Below the pieces are notes generated by a model. It did no database searches. It had not been told where the DNA came from and saw only the letters and a program-made list of their open reading frames with translations. The translations under genes were made by a program, and so were the position numbers. Below are positions 35,417-43,313 of a DNA stretch of 43,313 nt, in pieces; position 1 is the first letter of the stretch; every line of letters begins with the position of its first letter. The stretch comes from an uncultured Pseudomonadota bacterium (lineage in GTDB: Bacteria; Pseudomonadota; Gammaproteobacteria; Enterobacterales; Succinivibrionaceae): assembly GCA_900315145.1 (NCBI GenBank), contig OMYE01000006.1, positions 1-43,313 of the forward strand. Direction: 5' to 3'.

Positions 35417-36750
35417 TAACTATACTCCACGATGAAACTGGCAACCCCGTCGGTGTTGAAATGACCTCCAAGTGATATCCGGTCGTGGTTCTCTAACATC
35501 TTCTGAACCATAGGTTCAATTTTTTTATTATTCACAAAGGTGCCGTTGGTACTGCCGAGATCTTTAATGCTCATCCTTGTTCCGTAGCATGTGATTTCAG
35601 CATGCTTGCGACTGGTATAGGAGCAACCGCCGAAATATTCCGAAAGCTCATGCTCTCTGCCCACAACAATGACCGGTGTCTTGTCGGTATTGAAGATAAA
35701 AAGAGTCCGGTTGTTGACATCAACCAGCTTCTGAACCACTGCCGGCTTTTTGGGAGTAGTCACAAAACCTCTGGTGATTTTCGGTTTTTTAATCGTGGAT
35801 GGCGGGATATTGCTTATATCCGTGGCACATTTATGACATATAAATGCTGTATCCTTGTTCTGCGTCTGACATTTTGGGCATATCCTGACGGTGATAAGTT
35901 CATATTCCCCCTCAGCATTATCATTACTGCCGTCCTCCCAGCTTTTGATCTGTGGGGCATTTTCCACAGACGGTACCGGAGATGGAGAAACGTAAGCGTC
36001 ATTTTTTACCTGTTTCGGAATAACAGGCTTCGGCTCCTGAACCTGTGCTGAAAAAACATCTGATGAACCGGTAGAGTTTTCCGCAGCGGATGCAGAGTCG
36101 ATGACAACTGCCGCTGATTTCCTCTCTTTATACGCTGATGCAGCGATTTCCTGAGGTATCGGGTTTTCAGCCGGTGCTGCTTGCCGTTCTGCGGAAGTTT
36201 CAGGTACGGCGGCATGTTCTGCTGAAGCCATGTACGCCTCCGGTGACAGAACAGGTTTTATTCTTTTGATATTCTCCCCGCAGCCGGCACAGATTTTAGC
36301 AACTCCGCGGTTAATATGGTGGCAGAACGGACATTCCTTTGAGTAAAGAAGGCGTCCATGACTGTCATAAGGAGATATGGCCGGAGCACTTGTTTTTGCA
36401 TTGTCTGTTTCCGGGTATGATGTATTCTTGGCTTCCTGAGAGGAGGTGACAGCTTCCATTACTACCGCTTTTTCTTCCCGGGAAGAATCGGAGGTAACTT
36501 GAGGCGGTTGTACTGTAGCTTCTGCAAGGGGTGCGTTATCAGTATCCGGTAACGGTTTAACATCCCGTTTTTCCTGAGGTGCGGAAGCAGAATCGGCTTC
36601 TTTATCGGACAGATTTACACCAGCAGAACCGCTGTCTTCTTTTTTTATGGATTTTACCCTTGATAAGTCACTGTCGCATTCTTCACATGAAACGTTGTTG
36701 GCATCATTTTCAGTGTGGCAGTAGGGACATATTTTAATGCGTCCGGCCAT
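35416..36750 (-). CDS. FHA-domain protein with three zinc ribbons
   Basis: The 444-residue protein begins MAGRIKICPYCHTEND, the first of three Cys-4 zinc ribbons: CPYC/CEEC near the start, CPFC/CAGC about residues 148-170 and CPKC/CHKC about 295-315. Between them lie long Ala/Pro/Ser/Glu-rich linkers of low complexity that could be phosphorylation targets. The C-terminal FHA domain (about 350-444) has VGRE, SRKHAEI and DLGSTNGTFVN, the residues that read phospho-Thr. The start at 36750 was chosen because an upstream ATG at 36822 adds 24 residues without a domain; neither has a good ribosome binding site. The stop overlaps the radical SAM start by one base. It is the likely phospho-dependent adaptor of the kinase/PP2C pair. 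Confidence 0.9.
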   Translation of the reverse strand: MAGRIKICPYCHTENDANNVSCEECDSDLSRVKSIKKEDSGSAGVNLSDKEADSASAPQEKRDVKPLPDTDNAPLAEATVQPPQVTSDSSREEKAVVMEAVTSSQEAKNTSYPETDNAKTSAPAISPYDSHGRLLYSKECPFCHHINRGVAKICAGCGENIKRIKPVLSPEAYMASAEHAAVPETSAERQAAPAENPIPQEIAASAYKERKSAAVVIDSASAAENSTGSSDVFSAQVQEPKPVIPKQVKNDAYVSPSPVPSVENAPQIKSWEDGSNDNAEGEYELITVRICPKCQTQNKDTAFICHKCATDISNIPPSTIKKPKITRGFVTTPKKPAVVQKLVDVNNRTLFIFNTDKTPVIVVGREHELSEYFGGCSYTSRKHAEITCYGTRMSIKDLGSTNGTFVNNKKIEPMVQKMLENHDRISLGGHFNTDGVASFIVEYS

Positions 36751-36913
36751 AGTTCTGTATTTTTTTCCTTGTCCTAACAAAAATAAAATACCGGTTGACG
36801 TGTTTCGGGATGTTTTATTCATACTTCTACAGAGGAGCCTGAGTATCGTGAATGTATTTACGAATCAGACGCCCCGCTACAGGATGTATGTAGTGCATCC
36901 TACCGGTTTAAAA

Positions 36914-38770
36914 TCAGTCTTCCTGACTGTCGATATACATTTTCCTTTCCTGACGGGCAGTTTGGAGTTCCTCATTCTGCTGCTCCATCATGATCTGTTC
37001 AATGGTCCGTTCATCTATATCGTAGTCCCGGAGGTTGTGGATAAGGCTGTATTCAGAAACCGGCGGCAGTTCATAGTTGGTAACCATCCTGATACCCTTT
37101 TCTTCAAGCTTTTCCCTGATTTTTTTATAGCGCTGGCAGAAGGAACTCATATCCTTTTCCAGTTTAGTGGCCTCCTGAGCGGTAGGTTCCCGGTCTGTAG
37201 TATCCATTCCTCCGACCTCCATGGCAATTTCTCCGGTAGAGTTGACAGTAACTCCCACGGCTGTGCTGTCATTGAATCTGTAGAGAGTTGATTTGCTTAC
37301 ACCGTTGTCATCTTTGCCGTGACCGATAAAATTGATGCCAAGCTCCTCCATTACCTCGTCGATGGACTGACGGATGTAACGCTCCTCGCTCTGTTTTACG
37401 GCCAGATCGTGGAGTTCGGCAGTGGCCACTTCCATGAGAGAGATTCCACTGTCAGTAACCGGAAATTCCTTCATATCTGTGTTGGTGGTTTCACACAGAT
37501 ACTGGTATGAGATAAGTGCGTTGTTGTATCTAGTTACCAGTTCCTCATTTGCTTTTACCCTGGCTGAGATCTTTTTTATTTCCGGCAGAATACTGATAGC
37601 ATAGAAATCACTAAGATTGCATTCAACGATGAATTTGCCCTCAATTTGGGATTTTAATTTTCCTCTGAGGGTGACAACCTCCTCCTTGCATTTGTCAGGT
37701 GCATACGGATTTTTCAGAATCTCCTGGAATTTCTTTTCTGCATCGTTTTTAATCTGCTCAGCTTTAGCGAGTTTTTCCGCTACTTCCCTGGCTTCCTTTT
37801 CCTGCTGTTCAGCCAGTTGGCGTTTTTCCTCCTCAGCTTTTTTCACTGCTGCCAGACGCTCCTGCTCGGCAATCTCCTCCCGCAGTGCGCTGATTTCATC
37901 GTCGAGTCTGGTGATGTATTTCTGCCTTAGGTCATCAGCAATGGTGGTGGCAACGGCAGGCAGATTCCGGATTTTCTGGTATACTGCGGTAAAACGTTTG
38001 TCAAGTTCCGTCAGTTTTTGCACCGTTTCTTCAGTGCAGTTCCCGTTGTTCTGTCTGTATTCGTTGCTGTCTTTCTGATATGAATCCGTGCAGTTCTGCA
38101 GTTCTTTCTGCAGATCGTCGAAACGGCTGTCGCATGAGATTTCGTATTTTTTTAAGTTTTCCTTAATTCTTTCAACAGATACTCCGGTGGAATGAATAAT
38201 ATCATCTATCTTTTTTGAATGGAGATTAATGTTTTCCTGCAGATGTTTGATTTTGGTTAATCTCAGCTGGATATCTCTGTTTAATTTATTTTCAACACTG
38301 TCAAGTACTGCGGTAATACGGCCGGCCTCAATGTCAGCCTTATTCAATTCCGCGAGCACGTCATCGAGCCGTGATTCCGATGTGATATTGCTGATATCGG
38401 ATATATATATATCGGCTACATCATTGCAGATCTGGCTGATGCGGTCGGCAAGCAGTGACAGATTCTCACTTACCGGAATACCGTACTCTTTGCTTTTAGC
38501 GGTCACCTCAGCGATAATCCGTCTGGAGTCATTTCCAATGGTGGAGCTTAGGAAATGGTGCTTATTGTGTATGTTTGATACTTTATTTGCAATGCGACGA
38601 CGTCTGTTTTCCTCAGCACGACGTGCTGCCTCAACTGTTGCATTGATGCCAACAATGACTCCCTGTACAAGTAATCCGCCTAATCCGATGGTTCCGCTCA
38701 TAGCTGCTCCGACAACAATTGTAGTAATATGATGAAATGAAAGTGATGAATACGTATGGTTTTTCATCAT
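36914..38770 (-). CDS. Membrane-anchored coiled-coil protein, function unknown
   Basis: The 618-residue protein has one hydrophobic Gly-rich segment near the N-terminus (about 14-44, TTIVVGAAMSGTIGLGGLLV), then a long helical region. The stretch 300-355 is a strong charged coiled coil (Glu/Lys/Ala-rich, EEIAEQERLAAVKKAEEEK). The C-terminal 200 residues (from about 395) form a separate domain with the conserved-looking GINFIGHGKDDNGVSKSTLYRF and GEIAMEVGGMD strands; I do not recognise it. AGGA abuts the ATG at 38770, and a second ATG follows at 38767 with slightly better spacing. It is the first gene of the minus-strand operon, 163 bases before the FHA gene. A scaffold that anchors the FHA/HSP100 machine to the membrane is a guess. 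Confidence 0.7.
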   Translation of the reverse strand: MMKNHTYSSLSFHHITTIVVGAAMSGTIGLGGLLVQGVIVGINATVEAARRAEENRRRRIANKVSNIHNKHHFLSSTIGNDSRRIIAEVTAKSKEYGIPVSENLSLLADRISQICNDVADIYISDISNITSESRLDDVLAELNKADIEAGRITAVLDSVENKLNRDIQLRLTKIKHLQENINLHSKKIDDIIHSTGVSVERIKENLKKYEISCDSRFDDLQKELQNCTDSYQKDSNEYRQNNGNCTEETVQKLTELDKRFTAVYQKIRNLPAVATTIADDLRQKYITRLDDEISALREEIAEQERLAAVKKAEEEKRQLAEQQEKEAREVAEKLAKAEQIKNDAEKKFQEILKNPYAPDKCKEEVVTLRGKLKSQIEGKFIVECNLSDFYAISILPEIKKISARVKANEELVTRYNNALISYQYLCETTNTDMKEFPVTDSGISLMEVATAELHDLAVKQSEERYIRQSIDEVMEELGINFIGHGKDDNGVSKSTLYRFNDSTAVGVTVNSTGEIAMEVGGMDTTDREPTAQEATKLEKDMSSFCQRYKKIREKLEEKGIRMVTNYELPPVSEYSLIHNLRDYDIDERTIEQIMMEQQNEELQTARQERKMYIDSQED

Positions 38771-39233
38771 TCCTGCAGACTGTATAACTATGTTTTTTCT
38801 TCTGATAGTATTTCATAACAGCTACAGAAAACCGATTTCTAGTATAATTTATAAATATATTTCATTAGTGAATTTTTTGTATATAAAAAATTCTGATTAT
38901 GATTGATTGCTCATTTTTTGATAAAAATAATGTCATTTTGAACCGTGAAGCGGCAAGGTAGAATTCTTCTATAATTCTGAATAAGACATGGACGTTTTTT
39001 TCTTTGCGAGGAGTTGTTAATTTACAGAGATATTATCATGAAGAATTACAGAAAATTCCAGTAATGACGGTTCAGTTTTTATCTACAGATACTGTTCCGC
39101 TCTAACACCGGACATGCTTCTGGTTAAATCGGAATTAAAAATAAATAGATATCTCATTCTAGTTATTAATAGCGTGATTGTAGACTTTAACTGTGCTAGT
39201 ATCTCATAGGTATATGTTGTGCCTTCTGAACTG

Positions 39234-39251
39234 TGAGAAACGTGTTTCTCA
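39234..39251. promoter_or_regulatory. Palindrome A, likely operator
   Basis: Arms TGAGAAAC (39234-39241) and GTTTCTCA (39244-39251) are separated by 2 bases, 175 bases before the Hpt start. Confidence 0.5.
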
Positions 39252-39303
39252 TGAATGATTGCACAACCAAGAACAGTATAGCACGGTTCGGCGGATATGA
39301 ATG

Positions 39304-39319
39304 AACAGGTTAACCTGTT
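39304..39319. promoter_or_regulatory. Palindrome B, likely operator
   Basis: AACAGGTT (39304-39311) and AACCTGTT (39312-39319) form a perfect 16-base palindrome, 107 bases before the Hpt start. It differs in sequence from palindrome A. Confidence 0.5.
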
Positions 39320-39425
39320 TCCCCCCGGAATTATTATCATCTGTCTTTCGGAGATTCGCCGGTTATATGAATGCAATACAAGAATTATAATAAAAATAAA
39401 AATAAAAAAAGAAAAAAGGTAAATC

Positions 39426-39785
39426 ATGCTAGTCGATACTAAGGAACTGATGTTCTTTCTAGGGGATCTTGGAACAGAAATACTGCCTTCTCTTATAGAT
39501 GTGTTTCTTGTTGATACCGGGGAGAACATAAAAAAAATATCTCAATCGCTCGAAAACGGTGATTATGAAAGTCTGGCAAGAGAGGTGCATACTCTCAAAG
39601 GTGTCGGCGGTACGTACGGTGCTGTTGAGATGAAGGAGGCTGCTGTAAATCTTGATAAGAGGTTTAAAAGTAAAGAGGCTCTGTCATCTATGCGTGACGA
39701 TTTACTGAAGTTAATAGATATTATGCGTGCAACCTGTTCGGAAATGGAAAAACTCAAACAGGAATGTACTTCCGGTAACGTTTGA
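39426..39785 (+). CDS. Free-standing Hpt phosphotransfer protein
   Basis: The 119-residue cytoplasmic protein is a single histidine phosphotransfer domain. The phospho-accepting His is H55 in REVHTLKGVGGTYGAVEM, the canonical HTLKG motif on a four-helix bundle. In a hybrid-kinase relay it takes phosphate from the kinase's receiver domain and passes it to a separate response regulator. Its natural partners here are the hybrid kinase at 41335 and the LuxO-like regulator at 25145, giving a LuxU-like role (inference). The first gene of the plus-strand group, it lies 34 bases before the FIST gene. Confidence 0.93.
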   Translation: MLVDTKELMFFLGDLGTEILPSLIDVFLVDTGENIKKISQSLENGDYESLAREVHTLKGVGGTYGAVEMKEAAVNLDKRFKSKEALSSMRDDLLKLIDIMRATCSEMEKLKQECTSGNV

Positions 39786-39819
39786 TGCCTTCCGGAGGAA
39801 TCTGCAGCGGAAAAAACTC

Positions 39820-41094
39820 ATGAAAATAAAGGTTGTCAACTTAAGATCAGATAAAGCTGAAATGGCAGTGGCGGAACTTACCGCCGCTCTGTCGCAGTTT
39901 TCTGCCGAACAGCCCAGTTTTTTACTGGTACTTTTTCCGAAAGAAGCTGTGGCAGAGGATCTGAGATCCCTGCTGACTGCCGCTTATCCGGATACTGTTA
40001 TTGCCGGAATCAGATGTAATCACGGAACCTTTGGCAGAGATCAACTGTATGGTTTCAGTAGTAACGTATCAAAGGATAGCAGTGCTTCTCCAGCTCCTGC
40101 CAAATCAAGATTTTCGGTAAAGAAGTTTGCCGAACCCCAGAGTCCCGTATCTCCGATTTTTGTGCAGGCGTTTTATGATGCCAAAGGTGCGTTCAGCTGT
40201 TATGCACGCGCCTGTCAGCAGAGTAATGATATATGTATCAGCGATACCTTGAACATTCTCGGCAGTGACGCTGACAGAGCGGGAGTCATGCCGAATCTGC
40301 TGCTTTTGTTCAATACACAGGGGACTACCGAAGGGATAAAATCAGAAATAACCAATACTTTGGGAATATCTATTTCAATAATCGGCGGGATTGTTGATAA
40401 TTCATCAGGACCAGTGACATTTTTCACCAGAGACAGGGTAGTTGAAACAGGTGAGGGATATCTGCTCGTATCCATGTATACCCCGTGTGAAATCAAACTC
40501 GACTACATCAGCGAGGTTAAGATGGTTTCATGTCTCGGCAGGGTCACATCCTCCCATGATCTTATTCTTAACGAAATTGATAATAAGCCGGCTGCAGATA
40601 TGTTCTTTTCTGAGGCGGGCATAGACAGTACCGGAATCGAAATTGAAGAGCTGGAGAGACTTCTGTCCAGCTTTAATCGTGACTATTTTCTGGCATTCAA
40701 CACCTGTGATTTTGAAGAAATGAGTCATTATACGGTTTCAGTAGTAAACAGTATCACTCCGAACCGGGGAGTTGTTCTCAACAGTCATTTCCATCAGGGA
40801 GAGAAGATTTTTATCATGCGGGCTACGGATGAGGATATGGTCGGATGTTTTGAAGTCGCTCCTTTGGATGATTACCGGATTACCGGTGTTCTGCATATTA
40901 TGTGCGAGTCATTCTGCCGTGGCAGCAAGGCTGTCGTATTTCCGAACGTGGTTGAGTCCGTGCGTAAGTACCACGGTGATCAGGAATATCTGGTTTATTC
41001 AGCAGCAGGCGAGATTATCGGTACCACCGAGTCTGAAGTGAAGCTGGAGAACTGTACAGTATGCACGGTGAGTTTTTTAGAGAAGGATCGCTAG
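39820..41094 (+). CDS. FIST-domain sensory protein
   Basis: The 424-residue protein has the FIST N and C layout: an N-terminal part (about 30-215) including LLLFNTQGTTEGI and IIGGIVDNSSGPVTFF, and the C part (about 225-390) with NEIDNKPAADMFF, TPNRGVVLNSHFHQGEKIFIM and ESFCRGSKAVVF. FIST proteins are thought to bind small ligands such as amino acids and often accompany kinases or cyclic-dinucleotide enzymes. Here FIST stands alone without an output domain and lies between Hpt and hybrid kinase genes. The ATG at 39820 was chosen; the frame is open further upstream inside the Hpt gene, but those codons carry no domain. No TM segment is visible. The ligand is unknown. Confidence 0.85.
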   Translation: MKIKVVNLRSDKAEMAVAELTAALSQFSAEQPSFLLVLFPKEAVAEDLRSLLTAAYPDTVIAGIRCNHGTFGRDQLYGFSSNVSKDSSASPAPAKSRFSVKKFAEPQSPVSPIFVQAFYDAKGAFSCYARACQQSNDICISDTLNILGSDADRAGVMPNLLLLFNTQGTTEGIKSEITNTLGISISIIGGIVDNSSGPVTFFTRDRVVETGEGYLLVSMYTPCEIKLDYISEVKMVSCLGRVTSSHDLILNEIDNKPAADMFFSEAGIDSTGIEIEELERLLSSFNRDYFLAFNTCDFEEMSHYTVSVVNSITPNRGVVLNSHFHQGEKIFIMRATDEDMVGCFEVAPLDDYRITGVLHIMCESFCRGSKAVVFPNVVESVRKYHGDQEYLVYSAAGEIIGTTESEVKLENCTVCTVSFLEKDR

Positions 41095-41110
41095 ATCTGA
41101 AGTACCACGC

Positions 41111-41166
41111 CACCACCTGATAGAACAGAACCGGATAATTAATGCCGGAGAATGATGCCGGTGGTG
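41111..41166 (+). other. Leader hairpin before the hybrid kinase
   Basis: CACCACC (41111-41117) pairs with GGTGGTG (41160-41166), with an inner CCGG pair (41131-41134 and 41145-41148). No T run follows, so it is not a standard terminator. The 240-base gap also holds the kinase ribosome binding site AAGGGG at 41322-41327. Confidence 0.4.
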
Positions 41167-41334
41167 AAAGTTTCATGCAGTATGCTTGTCTGTGTGATAT
41201 GAATACTGATAACTTGCAGTACGGATAATATAAACAGAAAGCAGTAATTGAATAAAAACAGTTATTAATAAAAGGCACAGAAGAGAAAATAAAAAACTGC
41301 CGTAAAATAACAGTAAAAACCAAGGGGTAGACTT

Positions 41335-43313
41335 ATGAACGCTGATGATCTGCGGGTAGCCAAGCTGGAGCGGGAACTGCACAGGGTCCGACTGGAGCTT
41401 GAATTGTCAAAAGATCGTGAGCGCAAGCATATTGATCTCCGCAGGAATATTTTCGGGGTGTTCAATGAGCTTTTTACGGCCGGTGGCAACGAACAGCAGT
41501 ACGCTATACTGATTACCGCACTGCATACTATTATCACCTTTGATGAAATTGTGCTGATGAATCATGATGCTGAGTTAGATAGCGTAAGTAATCTTGATAT
41601 CATATATGCGTCACATCCTGCACTGAAAAGACATGACTGGAAGCTTGAAGGTGCTCTGAAAATAGCTCTGGATAATTCAGATATTGTCATACTGGCCAAT
41701 CCGAGTATAGCCGCCGGTTTTCAAAGCAGTGACAATGAGTTTATCCAGCTTGTGCGCAGTGTTATGATTGTTCCGATGATTATCGGAACCGAGCATCTGC
41801 TTTTTGTCTGTACGCATCATGTACCGTTGCGTCTTGATATGCGCAGCCGTCAGGATTTAAAGAACTATCTGCCGTTTATCGAGCAGTCTATAGCCTGTAT
41901 TGAATACCGTTCTCAACTGGAAAAAATAGTAGCTACCCACACCAGTGAGATGATGGAGTTTCAGAGAAGGCTTTCATCATTCAGAAGTCTTTCACATGAA
42001 GTGTTCTGGCAGACCGATTCCTCCAACCGGCTGACAAATGTTTTTATAGATTCCGACAGTACGCACTTTTTAGATTCTAATGATGTACCAGATTTGCCCC
42101 TGTACGAATCGTTTATCGGTCGTGATATCTATGAGCTGATTGATACTGATGTGATAAACAAGCACAGTCAGTCGATGGTGGAACTGGTAAAACTTGTGAA
42201 GGATCATTCTTTCTTTTCCAATGTTGAACTGCCGTTCTGTCTTAACGGTAGAAAACTGTGGGTAAGTCTGAGCGGTGAGCCGTATTATAGCAATTCAGGT
42301 GATTATCAGGGCTATCGCGGGATAATCCGCGATATAACCAAGGAATACAATGAACGTCAGGCTTTTAAGAATGCCAAAATTGAAGCTGAACTTGCCGATC
42401 GTTCCAAGAATGAATATCTGGCGGTTATGTCACATGAGATTAGAACACCGCTTCAGGGGATTCTAGGGATGATTGATCTGCTTGAGCAGACTGAATTGAG
42501 TGATGTACAGCGTTCATACATAAAACATGTTCACCAGAGTGCCTCGCTGCTGCAGACCATTCTGCATGATGTACTCGATTTCTCCAGAATAACCTCCAAG
42601 GCCATGACTTTGGAGAATATCAGCTTTGACGTGCGTTTTGCACTTAACTCCACAATGATACAGATGCGTGATAAGGCTGATGCCAAGAATATCTATCTTA
42701 AGCTGAATATTTCTGAGAACTTTCCGACAATTATCTACGGTGATCAGCACCGTCTGTCGCAGATTTGGTTTAATTTGATTAATAATGCCATAAAGTTCAC
42801 CTCGAAAGGCGGGGTAACCGTGGCTGCCGAGCGTTTTGATAACAGACTGAAATTCTCTATTACCGATACAGGTCCGGGGATAAAACCGGAAAACCTGAAT
42901 AATCTTTTCCAACCGTTTGTTCAGGTTGACAGCTCTATTTCCCGGCGTTACGGCGGTACGGGGCTTGGACTTTCCATCTGTAAAAAACTGGTTGAGCACA
43001 TGGGCGGCAAGATAGGTATTCGCAGTGAAAAAGGAAAAGGATCCACCTTCTGGTTTGAGATTCCGTGCAAGGTTCCATCATCTCCGCTTATAGGTGCCAA
43101 TTCGGTTAAGCCTAAGAATATGGTTCATCATGAGCATAAATACCGTATTCTTCTGGTGGAGGATTCTCAGATTAATCAGTTTGTTATTAAGACCATGCTG
43201 GAAAAACTGGGACATCAGGTAACTCTGGCAAACAATGGTGCGGAATCACTGGAGATACTGAGAAAGGAACTGCCTGATCTAGTGCTTATGGATATCAGAA
43301 TGCCGGTTATGGA
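41335..43313 (+). CDS. Hybrid sensor histidine kinase (3' end outside window)
   Basis: The frame is open to the right edge, giving 659 residues so far. AAGGGG at 41322-41327 fixes the ATG at 41335. After a short coiled coil (1-35) there is a GAF-like sensory region (about 36-185), a PAS-like region (about 215-335), then HisKA with H367 in VMSHEIRTPLQG, HATPase with NNAIKF, DTGPGI and GGTGLGLSI, and a receiver domain starting RILLVEDSQINQ with phospho-acceptor D653 in VLMDIRMP. No TM segment is seen, so it is a soluble, cytoplasmic kinase. The internal receiver needs an Hpt to pass phosphate on, and one is encoded at 39426. This resembles LuxQ-type relays, without the periplasmic sensor. More domains may follow outside the window. 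Confidence 0.93.
   Translation, partial: MNADDLRVAKLERELHRVRLELELSKDRERKHIDLRRNIFGVFNELFTAGGNEQQYAILITALHTIITFDEIVLMNHDAELDSVSNLDIIYASHPALKRHDWKLEGALKIALDNSDIVILANPSIAAGFQSSDNEFIQLVRSVMIVPMIIGTEHLLFVCTHHVPLRLDMRSRQDLKNYLPFIEQSIACIEYRSQLEKIVATHTSEMMEFQRRLSSFRSLSHEVFWQTDSSNRLTNVFIDSDSTHFLDSNDVPDLPLYESFIGRDIYELIDTDVINKHSQSMVELVKLVKDHSFFSNVELPFCLNGRKLWVSLSGEPYYSNSGDYQGYRGIIRDITKEYNERQAFKNAKIEAELADRSKNEYLAVMSHEIRTPLQGILGMIDLLEQTELSDVQRSYIKHVHQSASLLQTILHDVLDFSRITSKAMTLENISFDVRFALNSTMIQMRDKADAKNIYLKLNISENFPTIIYGDQHRLSQIWFNLINNAIKFTSKGGVTVAAERFDNRLKFSITDTGPGIKPENLNNLFQPFVQVDSSISRRYGGTGLGLSICKKLVEHMGGKIGIRSEKGKGSTFWFEIPCKVPSSPLIGANSVKPKNMVHHEHKYRILLVEDSQINQFVIKTMLEKLGHQVTLANNGAESLEILRKELPDLVLMDIRMPVM

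Larger units (their letters stand above)
38771..39425. other. Divergent regulatory region of the cluster
   Basis: This 655-base AT-rich gap separates the minus-strand operon from the plus-strand Hpt-FIST-kinase genes. It has two perfect palindromes (39234-39251 and 39304-39319). A TATAAT at 38970-38975 lacks a good -35. I see no gene and no clear sigma-54 site. Confidence 0.5.

Noticed and set aside
25145-38770. Ter-type stress cluster (TerY/PP2C/kinase triad)
   Set aside because: No TerD-like or vWA-domain gene is present.
25145-43313. Type VI secretion locus
   Set aside because: Kinase, PP2C, FHA and Clp-type ATPase are present, but no TssB/C/E/F/G/J/K/L/M, Hcp or VgrG gene is in the window, and the ATPase is not of ClpV layout.

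Overview
The window looks like a chromosome segment of a Gram-negative gammaproteobacterium, probably an anaerobic, host-associated one. Seen in the sequence: a ThrA-type fused aspartokinase/homoserine dehydrogenase behind a Thr/Ile-rich leader peptide and attenuator, E. coli-like pfkA and tpiA, dsbD, mscL, purU, lipoproteins with lipoboxes, a DUF2799-type lipoprotein, and two radical SAM proteins of types common in anaerobes. A Succinivibrionaceae-like host would fit, but that placement is inference.

Layout. 1-2477: an AmrS-like radical SAM gene cut by the left edge, then metY behind an extended -10 promoter and a leader hairpin. 2962-6542: a kexin-type subtilase lipoprotein, a small secreted protein whose C-terminus resembles an I9 propeptide, and a convergent lipoprotein. 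6543-8548: a very AT-rich island carrying half of an ISL3-type transposase gene behind two hairpins. 8646-14192: dsbD and pfkA (minus), tpiA and mscL (plus). 14369-19510: the complete threonine operon thrLABC with promoter, attenuator and terminators. 19674-22876: two unrecognised secreted proteins and purU. 23117-24712: a LtaS/MdoB-type membrane phosphoglycerol transferase.

25145-43313 is the unusual part. On the minus strand lie a LuxO-like sigma-54 activator, a Ser/Thr kinase fused to twelve DUF285/BspA-type repeats, and an operon for a membrane-anchored coiled-coil protein, a triple zinc-ribbon FHA protein, a NrdG-like radical SAM protein, an HSP100-type ATPase with a degenerate first AAA domain, and a PP2C phosphatase. 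Divergent from it on the plus strand lie a free Hpt protein, a FIST-domain protein and a hybrid histidine kinase that runs off the right edge. A DUF2799-type lipoprotein gene sits between the kinase and the PP2C operon.

The likely logic (inference) is a His-Asp phosphorelay (hybrid kinase to Hpt to sigma-54 activator, with FIST as possible sensor) beside a Thr-phosphorylation circuit (kinase, PP2C, FHA reader) that acts on an ATP-driven remodelling machine. The kinase/PP2C/FHA/Clp quartet recalls type VI secretion post-translational control, but no secretion structural gene is present in the window, and the radical SAM and coiled-coil members do not belong to that set. This block is the best candidate for an undescribed system.
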